Assembly (NCBI GenBank): GCA_964491015.1 | Contig: CAZBEY010000093.1 | Span: 1-6,331, forward strand | Origin: JADFRD01 sp964491015 | GTDB taxonomy: Bacteria > Fidelibacterota > Marinisomatia > Marinisomatales > TCS55 | Reading direction: 5' to 3' | DNA length: 6,331 nucleotides | Shown here: piece by piece, positions 1-6,219 of the stretch | Layout: every line of letters begins with the position of its first letter | Position numbering within the stretch: the first letter of the stretch is position 1 | The notes under the pieces: generated by a model | Database searches by the model: none | Told to the model about the DNA's origin: nothing | What the model saw: the letters and a program-made list of their open reading frames with translations, nothing else | Position numbers and translations under genes: made by a program

Positions 1-57
1 GCAGTCGTGCGAAAGTTTGGTGTGCCGGAATTAAGTAAAAAAAGGATAAAGAAATGA
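1..57 (+). CDS. 3' end of an upstream gene (partial, unidentified)
   Basis: Frame 1 is open from the window edge to a TGA at 55-57 and encodes an 18-residue tail, AVVRKFGVPELSKKRIKK. The lysine/arginine-rich ending is typical of a soluble protein's C-terminus, but it is too short to name. The stop overlaps the start of the next gene as ATGA (54-57), an arrangement typical of translationally coupled genes in one operon, and this is the main argument that it is real. Eighteen open codons could also occur by chance. The other two forward frames close at 31-33 (TAA) and 40-42 or earlier. The sequence to the left would settle it. Confidence 0.45.
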   Translation, partial: AVVRKFGVPELSKKRIKK

Positions 58-1118
58 AAATATTGAAATGCATTGGAATTGTATTATTAGCAGTACTTCT
101 TTACTTATGCTTATGGCCTGTCAGCATTGAACCGGTGGTCTGGGAGCCTCAAAAGTCACCCGGATTAACTGGAGATTATTCGCCAAATTCTTATTTGCAG
201 GCAACCGAAATCTTTGCGAAAGATGATGGACTTGGTCCGGAAGATATTGATGTAGATAGTGAAGGAAGAATCTATGCACCGTTCGAAGATGGACGAATTA
301 TGCGGTACGATTCAGATGGCCTGAACGGAGAAGAATTTTCGAATACGGGCGGACGACCACTGGGAATGGAATTTGATTCCAAGGGATACTTGATTGTATG
401 TGATGCAAAAAATGGACTTTTATCCATTGCGCCGGACGGACAAATTACATCATTAACAAAGGAAGCAAATGGTGTTCCATTTGTTTTTACTGACGACGTA
501 GATATTGCAAATGATGGTACAATATACTTCACGGATGCCTCCTCCAATTGGAAAATAGCCAATTACCGTGCTGACATCATTGAACACAGACCTTATGGAA
601 GATTGCTCGCTTATGATCCTGGTACAAAAAAAACAAAAGTGATATTAGATGGGCTTTATTTTGCCAATGGAGTCGCTGTTAGCCCAGATCAATCTTTCGT
701 TCTGGTTAATGAAACATCTGAATATAGAATACAAAAAGTATGGATTGCTGGAGAGAATGCAGGTACTTCTGAAGTGCTTTTGGAAAATTTACCGGGGATT
801 CCTGACGGAATTTCATCTAATGGAAAAGGAATCTTCTGGGTTGCTTTTCCATCCAAACGAAAAGAGATAATAGACGATTTAGCCGGTAAACCTTTTATCC
901 GCAAAATGATTATGCGCCTTCCTGAATCAATTCAACCTGCTCCTGATCGCTATGGATTTGTTGTGGGAATTGATGGCAACGGAAATGTGCTTCATAATCT
1001 CCAGGATCCCTCTCCCGAATCTTTTTCACCCATTACCAGTGTAGAAGAGCATGAAGGATATTTATACTTGGGTAGTCTAACCTATGAAGGCTTTGGAAGA
1101 ATCAAAGCGCCGGAATAA
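54..1118 (+). CDS. Strictosidine synthase / APMAP-like beta-propeller protein, membrane-anchored
   Basis: A 354-aa protein with an N-terminal hydrophobic segment (about residues 5-20, after K2 and K5) that is probably an uncleaved signal anchor placing the rest in the periplasm. The remainder matches the strictosidine-synthase-like branch of the SMP-30/gluconolactonase six-bladed propellers, as in animal APMAP and plant SSL proteins. Signature stretches are GRPLGMEFD (100-108), DGTIYFTDASS (154-164), GRLLAYDP (182-189), LDGLYFANGVAVSPD (198-212), NLPGIPDGI (245-253) and the C-terminal YLYLGSL (336-342). Residues likely to line the central metal site are E63, N205 and D251. The position that is often Asn in FTNDLDI-type motifs is Asp here (D147). 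Members hydrolyse lactones or esters, but the substrate here cannot be predicted, and true strictosidine synthase activity is not expected. The start is supported by AAAGGA at 41-46, seven bases upstream, and by the ATGA overlap with the preceding frame. Confidence 0.9.
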   Translation: MKILKCIGIVLLAVLLYLCLWPVSIEPVVWEPQKSPGLTGDYSPNSYLQATEIFAKDDGLGPEDIDVDSEGRIYAPFEDGRIMRYDSDGLNGEEFSNTGGRPLGMEFDSKGYLIVCDAKNGLLSIAPDGQITSLTKEANGVPFVFTDDVDIANDGTIYFTDASSNWKIANYRADIIEHRPYGRLLAYDPGTKKTKVILDGLYFANGVAVSPDQSFVLVNETSEYRIQKVWIAGENAGTSEVLLENLPGIPDGISSNGKGIFWVAFPSKRKEIIDDLAGKPFIRKMIMRLPESIQPAPDRYGFVVGIDGNGNVLHNLQDPSPESFSPITSVEEHEGYLYLGSLTYEGFGRIKAPE

Positions 1119-1147
1119 AATTCAATCTGTTTAGTTAAAGTCCTGCT

Positions 1148-1165
1148 GCAGACAAGAATGTCTGT
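1148..1165. repeat. Small inverted repeat between convergent genes
   Basis: CAGACA (1149-1154) and TGTCTG (1159-1164) form a perfect 6-bp stem around an AGAA loop, with a flanking G-T wobble at 1148/1165. It lies in the 63 bp between the stop codons of two convergent genes, where a bidirectional terminator would be expected. No uninterrupted T-run follows directly on either strand, so it could equally be a copy of a short palindromic intergenic repeat. The stem itself is seen directly. Its role is inferred. Confidence 0.45.
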
Positions 1166-1181
1166 CCTACATCTTATTGTT

Positions 1182-2027
1182 TTAAAACGGTAATTTTTCC
1201 CAAAGAGGTTCCATTTTTTCTTTTATTATATTTTTTATAATTCGCTGCGGATTAAACCAAACCATTGAATGAGGAAATTTTTCTTCGCGCAACAGCGGAC
1301 GAAAATAATGGGTACGTTTGTCGTAAATATAATCATAGACCATCCATCCAATTGTGGAGAGGGGGAAAATAATTGTAACAGTTTGATATTGATTTCCGGC
1401 AGATGAAGCACCGGGCATAAAATTCATAAAACTAGCTCCCATTGCTCCACCCATGGTTTTTGCTTTCTGGAATAGCGATGCATCATTGGGTAGATTGTCT
1501 TTTCGATCGCCATAATTGAATAATATTTGCAGCGCTATTCCCGTTAGCATTAAGCATGACCCAGTAATGGCTCCCCGGCGGACGGAATGTTCCATGTAGG
1601 ATGCATCGGTGCGGATTAAGTGGATATCGAATAATGAAACTTTATGAGCCAGCTCATCATCGAAAGATGAAAGGTAAATATATGGTTGATCCATACGTCT
1701 GTCAATTTCAATTCTGGAATAATATATCGTATCTCCAATTGTTTTTACAATATATCCGCTTCGTTCCTCAATGAGATTGATTCTGTCTTCATAATGCGGG
1801 CTTATATAATAAAGTTTTCCGAATGTATTATAGATATAATATACTTTGTTCAGTGGTATGGTCGATTGGTTTGAATCAATTTCGGTTGTGATAAAAACCG
1901 AATTAGCAGTCATTGAGTCCAACAGTCCTACTGAAGTTGAACCATCCAGTTCGACAACAATATGTTTCACATTTTGAGAAAGACATAAAGTTATAGTGAT
2001 GGAGAATAGAAATAAATAGCGCATCAT
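1182..2027 (-). CDS. Secreted/membrane protein of unknown function with two beta-rich modules
   Basis: A 281-aa protein I do not recognise. It begins with a Sec signal peptide (residues 1-17, LFLFSITITLCLS, then Q18), so it is exported. Two similar beta-rich modules follow, about residues 21-67 and 91-138. Each opens with an IV-x-x-(L/I) strand next to a Gly/Asp turn, continues with a hydrophobic strand (SVFITTE, PYIYLSS), and ends in a short strand (IPLNKVYYI, VSLFDIHLI). After RRGA come a likely membrane helix (153-170) and a small-residue stretch, GGAMGASFMNFMPG (193-206). A second hydrophobic segment (216-232) and a basic/aromatic C-terminal tail follow. The first of two tandem ATG codons was taken; M2 is equally possible, and no clear Shine-Dalgarno precedes either. 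It is convergent with the propeller gene and divergent from the barrel gene, so it is probably transcribed alone. The function is unknown. Confidence 0.8.
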   Translation of the reverse strand: MMRYLFLFSITITLCLSQNVKHIVVELDGSTSVGLLDSMTANSVFITTEIDSNQSTIPLNKVYYIYNTFGKLYYISPHYEDRINLIEERSGYIVKTIGDTIYYSRIEIDRRMDQPYIYLSSFDDELAHKVSLFDIHLIRTDASYMEHSVRRGAITGSCLMLTGIALQILFNYGDRKDNLPNDASLFQKAKTMGGAMGASFMNFMPGASSAGNQYQTVTIIFPLSTIGWMVYDYIYDKRTHYFRPLLREEKFPHSMVWFNPQRIIKNIIKEKMEPLWEKLPF

Positions 2028-2073
2028 TCTGGTTCAATAATCCGCAATTCTTTGATTAAATTCAAGTCTTCTT

Positions 2074-2739
2074 ATGAGAAAATTAATAATAAGTATTTCA
2101 CTGTTTTTGACAGCTTCGGTTGTGATAGCCCAGCCAAGATTTAGCGGCAGTTTTGGTTTTGGCTATGCGTCGCCGAATTATAAATCATTTGCCAAAAGTC
2201 CTTTTCCCAAACGGGGATTTTTTGAAACTATAATGTTCCATGCATCATTTGCGTATCAATTTTATTCAAATGCCCGAATCGGATACAATCAATGGACAGC
2301 ATCTACCAGTGATAAATATTCCGGACAAGACTTTAAAAGATCATTTCGCTATCGAGCGATTAGCATAGAAACATTTTTTCATATCCGAAAAAATATTGAA
2401 TTGAATTTTATAATAGCTCCCATGATTAATTCCGGAAAAATATCCCTGGCTTCATCTCAATCGAGTGCGGCTTGGGATAGCTTAATGGCTGAATTCAATA
2501 ATTCCGGAATTGGAATATCCGCCACTGATGATATGACTAAGACTTTTTTAGGTCTAACTAGCAGCATTGGTGTGCGATACTATCTAAAACCCTATTTAGC
2601 GATTGATAGCAAAATTGGCTTTTTGGATACGGTTTACAAAAGTGACAATTGGAAATTTCATGGAAAAGCTGTTAAAGGACCGGATATTGATATTGCCGAT
2701 ATGCCACTATTTACTTTTAGCCTGGTATATGGATGGTGA
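2074..2739 (+). CDS. Probable small outer-membrane beta-barrel protein
   Basis: A 221-aa protein with a clean signal peptide (MRKLIISISLFLTASVVIA, cleavage before Q20). The mature part has alternating polar/hydrophobic, aromatic-rich strands with turns: FSGSFGFGYASP (23-34), FHASFAYQFY (55-64), ARIGYNQW (67-74), FRYRAISIETFFHI (91-104), IELNFIIAPMI (108-118), GLTSSIGVRYYLKPYLAIDSKIGF (160-183, three strands) and LFTFSLVYGW (212-221). The final aromatic residue (W221) resembles the C-terminal beta-signal read by the BAM machinery. The pattern fits an 8-10-stranded OmpA-like/OmpW-like barrel, but no specific family signature is visible. No Shine-Dalgarno is seen in the 46 bp upstream, which the gene shares with the divergent gene starting at 2027. 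The following gene is 234 bp away across a terminator-like hairpin, so it is probably monocistronic. Confidence 0.78.
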   Translation: MRKLIISISLFLTASVVIAQPRFSGSFGFGYASPNYKSFAKSPFPKRGFFETIMFHASFAYQFYSNARIGYNQWTASTSDKYSGQDFKRSFRYRAISIETFFHIRKNIELNFIIAPMINSGKISLASSQSSAAWDSLMAEFNNSGIGISATDDMTKTFLGLTSSIGVRYYLKPYLAIDSKIGFLDTVYKSDNWKFHGKAVKGPDIDIADMPLFTFSLVYGW

Positions 2740-2860
2740 ATGAAGAACACTAACTGATCTATGATGTTGGAAAAAATGAGAATATGGAAATCATGTTGTT
2801 CAATAATTATTTAAAACGTAATTATATAAAAACTCCTGTTTTACATTTTAATTATTTACC

Positions 2861-2906
2861 TGTCCGCCCCCTTTTATTCATACTAATCAGGGCAGGCGGG
2901 CGTTTT
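2861..2906 (+). terminator. GC-rich hairpin with T-run after the barrel gene
   Basis: GTCCGCC (2862-2868) pairs with GGCGGGC (2895-2901, one G-T wobble). After a two-base bulge (CA, 2893-2894), CCC (2869-2871) pairs with GGG (2890-2892). The loop is an 18-base A+T-rich stretch and the stem is followed by GTTTT (2902-2906). The stem stands out sharply against very A+T-rich surroundings and sits 120 bp after the barrel gene's stop, so it is plausibly its rho-independent terminator. The short T-run, bulge and long loop make it imperfect, and it may instead be a dispersed palindromic repeat. Apart from it, the 2740-2973 gap shows no convincing gene and no clear promoter. Confidence 0.5.
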
Positions 2907-2973
2907 ATGAATGATAACACCCTGATATATTTTTCTGTCCAGTACATATTATTACAAAGCTAGTGATTTAAAG

Positions 2974-3300
2974 ATGCTAAAAGTAGTTATGTTTTCAGTC
3001 ACTGTTTTATTTGCTCAAGATGCGATTAAAGAACCTGCTTGTAATTCAGATTTAATCAAACGAGCCAAAAAAGAAGGGATGCGGTCTATTCGTGTAAAGG
3101 AAATGCCTCAATACATCGTGGACGTATGGAATTGCCGAAAGGAAGAAAATGGGAAAAAAACATTTCAACAGATCAATGAAAAGACGACAGAAAAAGATTT
3201 TGAACACTCAGACAAATTTGCAGGATTTACTGCCTCATGCGCTTACTGTGCAACATCAGCGGTAATTATATTTTACACCTATAAAATTTTAAGTAATTAA
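2974..3300 (+). CDS. Small secreted/membrane protein with four cysteines, unknown function
   Basis: A 108-aa protein I do not recognise. A short hydrophobic N-terminus (MLKVVMFSVTVLFA, then QD) looks like a minimal signal peptide. A charged central part follows, including KRAKKEGMRSIRVKEMPQYI (29-48). Residues 82-104 form a hydrophobic segment, suggesting a C-terminal membrane anchor with a tiny YKILSN tail. The cysteines are C23, C54, C89 and C92. The last two form CAYC at the start of the hydrophobic segment, and C23 and C54 could pair with each other if the protein is exported. The ATG at 2974 has no strong Shine-Dalgarno and the frame is closed upstream by TGA at 2923-2925. It ends 24 bp before the M3 peptidase gene on the same strand, so the two are probably co-transcribed. 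Confidence 0.68.
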   Translation: MLKVVMFSVTVLFAQDAIKEPACNSDLIKRAKKEGMRSIRVKEMPQYIVDVWNCRKEENGKKTFQQINEKTTEKDFEHSDKFAGFTASCAYCATSAVIIFYTYKILSN

Positions 3301-3324
3301 ACCGAATCAAATAAGGAAATTAAA

Positions 3325-5409
3325 ATGAATCGTAATATTCTTACCATTGCCGTAATTGGTTTGGCGGTACTACTGGTTGTTTTTATAAAAAACAATCCAC
3401 AAGTCCGCAGACCATACTCCAATCCATTGATTGTTGAATTTAATGAAGTACACGAATTTGCCAATTTACGACCCGGTCATATTGAAAGGGCCACGCAATA
3501 TGTTTTGGAAATATCCGATCAAATATTGGGCGAAATATTGTTGGTTCCTGATAATGAACGAACATTCAATAACACAATGGTGCGTATTGATGATATTTAT
3601 GCCGTTATTGAATCCGTTTGGAGCCCGGGATACTTAATGGGTTCAACGCACACAAATGAACAAATCCGGGATGAAGGATTGGAATCCAGTCGTACAATTC
3701 AAAAATATTTAACTGATCTATCCTTAAACGAAGATTTATACAATGCTGTAACAGCCTATTCCCGATCAAAAGAAGCGAATCAACTCATGGGATACAAAAA
3801 GAAATTTCTGGAAGACAAACTTTTGGAGTACAAACGAAGTGGATTTGGACTCCCAAAAGAGAAAAGGGAACAGGTTAAAACAATTATTAAGGAGTTGGCT
3901 GATCTTGGACTTTCCTTTAATAAAAATATTTCCGATTTCCAGGATACGCTTTTTGTATCTGAAGAGGAAATCAGCGGTCTTCCTGAAAATTATAAAAAGG
4001 TTCGATTGCAAGATAATGGAAAATTCGCAATCGATATGACTTATCCATCCTACAGACCGTTTATGAAATATTCTGAATCAGATGAGGCGCGTAAGAATTT
4101 AAAGTTTAAATTTAACAATAGAGCTTTTGAGAAAAATCAGGACATTTTGAGTAATATTATTCGGAAAAGGCGGGAGCTGGTGGATGTCCTGGGATATAAG
4201 ACATATGCTGAATATAGAACTGAAGATAGAATGGCGAAAAATCCCCAAAATGTGTGGGATTTTGAAAATGATCTAAAAGACAAACTCAGGGAAAAAGGGG
4301 AGAAGGATGTTGCAGAAATGCTTGAAATAAAGTCTAATAGACTTGGACATGAAGCAAGTGTTATCCAACCTTGGGAAGCAGGATTTTATGAGAATTTATT
4401 ATTAAAAGAACAGTATGATCTTGATCCCGAAGAAGTTCGCCAATACTTTGAATTCAACAATGTGACAAATGGGTTATTTACCGTTTATCAAAAATTGTTT
4501 AACGTAACATTCAAAAAAGTAGAAAATCCATCAGTTTGGCACGAAGATGTTTTGATGTATGAAGTAATTGATAATATATCTGGAGAATTAATCGGGCGGT
4601 TCTACCTGGATATGTTTCCACGAGTGAATAAATATGGTCATGCGGCCGCATTTTCCGTCACAATGGGGAAAATGACAGAAGACGGATATACAAAACCGGC
4701 AACTGCCTTGGTATGCAATTTCCCAAAACCAACGGAACTCGAGCCTTCGTTATTAACCCATGATGACGTTGAAACATATTTTCATGAATTTGGTCATTTA
4801 TTACATGGCGTCTTAACAAAAGCACCTCTGATGGCATATGCTGGTACATCTGTGGCAAGAGATTTCGTAGAGGCTCCTTCGCAAATGCTTGAAAATTGGG
4901 TCTGGCAGAAAGAATCATTATCACTATTTGCAAAACATTATAAAACGGGAGAAGTCATTCCGGATGAATTGCTAGAAAAAATGCTTGCTGCGAAAAATGT
5001 TAATTCCGGAACCAAAGCGCTTCAGCAAGTTTTTTATGGCGTTTTGGATTTTACACTTCATGATGGATTTAACCCCGATGGAGATCAAACGACTTCTGAC
5101 ATAGTTTCAAAATTGCAGAATGAAATCACATTTTATCCATACCAAGAAGGAACACACATGGAAGCTTCTTTCGGTCACCTGAATGGATATGGCGCTGCGT
5201 ATTATGGGTATAAATGGTCGGAAGTCTATGCACAGGACATGTTTTCCCTATTTGAGAAAAAAGGTGTTATGAATAAAGATGAAGGACTGCGTTATCGTAA
5301 AATCATTTTAGAAAAAGGGGGAACAGAAGATCCGCTAACGTTAGTGAAGAACTTTTTAGGCCGCGAATCAAACTCCGATGCATTTTTACGGAGTATGGGT
5401 TTGGAATGA
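3325..5409 (+). CDS. M3 family zinc oligopeptidase (thimet oligopeptidase-like), membrane-anchored
   Basis: A 694-aa metallopeptidase of family M3, close to the usual 680-710 residues of thimet oligopeptidase, neurolysin and Dcp/OpdA. The zinc site is intact: HEFGH at 487-491 (H487 and H491 ligands, E488 catalytic base), with the third ligand E516 in DFVEAPSQMLENW (513-525). The C-terminal block FGHLNGYGAAYYGYKWSEVY (616-635) carries the conserved Tyr/Gly residues that in neurolysin-type enzymes stabilise the transition state and bind substrate. These enzymes cleave short peptides (roughly under 20 residues) inside a deep channel and do not attack folded proteins. An N-terminal hydrophobic stretch (ILTIAVIGLAVLLVVFI, 5-21) followed by KNNPQVRR suggests an uncleaved anchor with the catalytic body outside the cytoplasm; no lipobox is present. 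The start is supported by TAAGGA (3312-3317), seven bases upstream. The stop overlaps the next start as ATGA, indicating an operon. The family call is secure; the location is inferred. Confidence 0.96.
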   Translation: MNRNILTIAVIGLAVLLVVFIKNNPQVRRPYSNPLIVEFNEVHEFANLRPGHIERATQYVLEISDQILGEILLVPDNERTFNNTMVRIDDIYAVIESVWSPGYLMGSTHTNEQIRDEGLESSRTIQKYLTDLSLNEDLYNAVTAYSRSKEANQLMGYKKKFLEDKLLEYKRSGFGLPKEKREQVKTIIKELADLGLSFNKNISDFQDTLFVSEEEISGLPENYKKVRLQDNGKFAIDMTYPSYRPFMKYSESDEARKNLKFKFNNRAFEKNQDILSNIIRKRRELVDVLGYKTYAEYRTEDRMAKNPQNVWDFENDLKDKLREKGEKDVAEMLEIKSNRLGHEASVIQPWEAGFYENLLLKEQYDLDPEEVRQYFEFNNVTNGLFTVYQKLFNVTFKKVENPSVWHEDVLMYEVIDNISGELIGRFYLDMFPRVNKYGHAAAFSVTMGKMTEDGYTKPATALVCNFPKPTELEPSLLTHDDVETYFHEFGHLLHGVLTKAPLMAYAGTSVARDFVEAPSQMLENWVWQKESLSLFAKHYKTGEVIPDELLEKMLAAKNVNSGTKALQQVFYGVLDFTLHDGFNPDGDQTTSDIVSKLQNEITFYPYQEGTHMEASFGHLNGYGAAYYGYKWSEVYAQDMFSLFEKKGVMNKDEGLRYRKIILEKGGTEDPLTLVKNFLGRESNSDAFLRSMGLE

Positions 5410-5774
5410 GACCGGTAATCCTTTTTTGGTTTATTTCAGTTTATGGTTTAAATGCCCAGGAAAAATCTATCCCGATTGAAGTAAAGAAGCAGTATTACAA
5501 TATCGCCACCAGAATTGAGGAGCATGTTTTAGAAGATCACGAGTATTATATGAACGCCCTAATCAAATCATCTGATCTTCAATCCGTTTTAAAAGCGAAT
5601 GAGAAATTATTCTTACTTTTGCATAAATCTGATCTTTTGGAAAACGATTTGATAAAGCAGGGTAAATCAGTCAAGGAAAAAATGGATGAAAGTAGAATTG
5701 AAAAACTAATTGTTTTGCCGGAACCTATTCGGAAAAGCAGAATTACGAATTACTATTTTTCGTCCATCAATTGA
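5406..5774 (+). CDS. Small secreted helical protein, unknown function, coupled to the M3 peptidase
   Basis: A 122-aa protein with a signal peptide (MRPVILFWFISVYGLNA, probable cleavage before Q18). Nearly all of the mature part is charged and predicted helical. Residues 24-102 are rich in E, K, L and D with heptad-like spacing (IATRIEEHVLEDHEYYM, LLENDLIKQGKSVKEKM), followed by LPEPIRKSR and a short tail. There are no cysteines in the mature protein. The start lies in the peptidase stop codon (ATGA, 5406-5409), so translation is likely coupled and the product probably acts in the same extracytoplasmic compartment. A partner or regulator of the peptidase is one possibility, but nothing in the sequence proves it. 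Its last 22 bases overlap the 3' end of the opposing gene. Confidence 0.7.
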   Translation: MRPVILFWFISVYGLNAQEKSIPIEVKKQYYNIATRIEEHVLEDHEYYMNALIKSSDLQSVLKANEKLFLLLHKSDLLENDLIKQGKSVKEKMDESRIEKLIVLPEPIRKSRITNYYFSSIN

Positions 5775-5980
5775 TCGGGAGTCATTCCTAACTGGTCAAA
5801 AATGATTTTTGAAACTTCTTCTGCTATCTCGTCGCCACTTATGTTATTCGACTCTAATTTTTGCCAATTTGTCTCTAAAATTTCCAAATCATCAGGACTT
5901 GAGAATATTTCATCTAAAATAGAAATGGGTACATTAAAATCTCGCAGGCGCTGATACATGTTTAATTTCATCAAATCCAT
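5753..5980 (-). CDS. Small acidic helical protein, unknown function
   Basis: A 75-aa cytoplasmic-looking protein without signal peptide or membrane segment. It is strongly acidic (for example SSPDDLEILE, GDEIAEE, MDEK at the C-terminus) and probably all alpha-helical. I do not recognise it. Support comes from its balanced, protein-like composition and from filling an otherwise empty interval; the frame has no known motif. No good Shine-Dalgarno precedes the ATG at 5978-5980, and M4 or M8 (MYQRLRDF...) are alternative starts. Its 3' end overlaps the convergent 122-aa gene by 22 bases, and its 5' end is divergent from the 48-aa membrane gene with 43 bp between them. Confidence 0.55.
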   Translation of the reverse strand: MDLMKLNMYQRLRDFNVPISILDEIFSSPDDLEILETNWQKLESNNISGDEIAEEVSKIIFDQLGMTPDQLMDEK

Positions 5981-6012
5981 ACCGTAAACTACAACAAAGA
6001 TTTATGACCAAA

Positions 6013-6018
6013 AAGGAG
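6013..6018 (+). promoter_or_regulatory. Strong Shine-Dalgarno for the 48-aa membrane protein
   Basis: AAGGAG lies five bases upstream of the ATG at 6024. It is the best ribosome binding site in the window and is the main reason to accept the short gene behind it. An earlier ATG at 6004 opens only a 17-codon frame and has no such site. Confidence 0.7.
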
Positions 6019-6023
6019 CAACC

Positions 6024-6170
6024 ATGGAAAAACATATTAAGTATTTATATATTATAGTCATTACGGGATTTCTATCCATATCATTACAATTATGGATGCA
6101 GTACCAAGCGATCCAGGCGTTAAAAATAAATGTAGATGCAATTCGTGAATTATTGTTCAGATTTGTCTAA
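6024..6170 (+). CDS. 48-aa single-pass membrane protein, unknown function
   Basis: The frame reads MEKHIKYLYIIVITGF, then LSISLQLWMQYQAIQALKI, and ends NVDAIRELLFRFV. Residues 7-24 form one hydrophobic helix after a short basic head (KHIK), followed by a helical, partly amphipathic tail (QAIQALKINVDAIRELLFRF) with alternating charged and hydrophobic residues. It lacks cysteines and a cleavage site, so it is probably an inner-membrane miniprotein. A strong AAGGAG precedes it and a terminator-like stem begins at its stop codon, so it has a complete gene architecture despite its size. Type I toxin-like peptides have similar shapes, but no antisense RNA or antitoxin is visible, and a small regulatory or complex-subunit role is just as possible. 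Confidence 0.62.
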   Translation: MEKHIKYLYIIVITGFLSISLQLWMQYQAIQALKINVDAIRELLFRFV

Positions 6171-6200
6171 AAAAGCTCAGTAAATTCACCGGCTTTTTTT
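6169..6200 (+). terminator. Terminator-like stem at the stop of the 48-aa gene
   Basis: AAAAAAGC (6169-6176) pairs perfectly with GCTTTTTT (6192-6199), and the 3' arm runs on into a seven-T tract (6194-6200). The 15-base loop (6177-6191) and the stem, with only two G-C pairs, make it weaker than a textbook intrinsic terminator. Its position directly at the stop codon and the T-tract support the call. It ends only 19 bases before the tRNA. Confidence 0.55.
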
Positions 6201-6219
6201 CAATGATTTGCAATCAAAT

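Noticed and set aside
2761..2814. A 17-codon frame beginning with tandem ATG after the barrel gene
   Set aside because: Too short, with no Shine-Dalgarno and no supporting motif.
2925..2953. Sigma-70-like promoter (ATATAT, 17 bases, TATTAT) before the 108-aa gene
   Set aside because: The -35 match is poor and A+T-rich DNA gives such matches readily, so it is not strong enough to annotate.
2784..2963. A 59-codon plus-strand frame across the gap before the 108-aa gene
   Set aside because: It runs through the GC-rich hairpin, has no ribosome binding site, and its composition is not protein-like. It is more likely a chance frame in a non-coding gap.
3766..4011. Minus-strand frame of 81 codons inside the peptidase gene
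   Set aside because: Shadow of a gene with secure family motifs in the plus frame. The antisense product is low-complexity Phe/Leu/Lys.
6004..6057. A 17-codon frame starting at the ATG just before the AAGGAG site
   Set aside because: It overlaps the better-supported 48-aa gene in another frame and lacks its own ribosome site. A leader peptide role has no further support.
5753..6170. Possible toxin-antitoxin pair (75-aa acidic protein and 48-aa membrane peptide)
   Set aside because: The two genes are divergent rather than in one operon, and neither shows a known toxin or antitoxin motif.
6206..6219. ATTTG-CAAT-CAAAT mini-hairpin just before the tRNA
   Set aside because: Only five A+T-rich pairs, which is expected by chance at this base composition.
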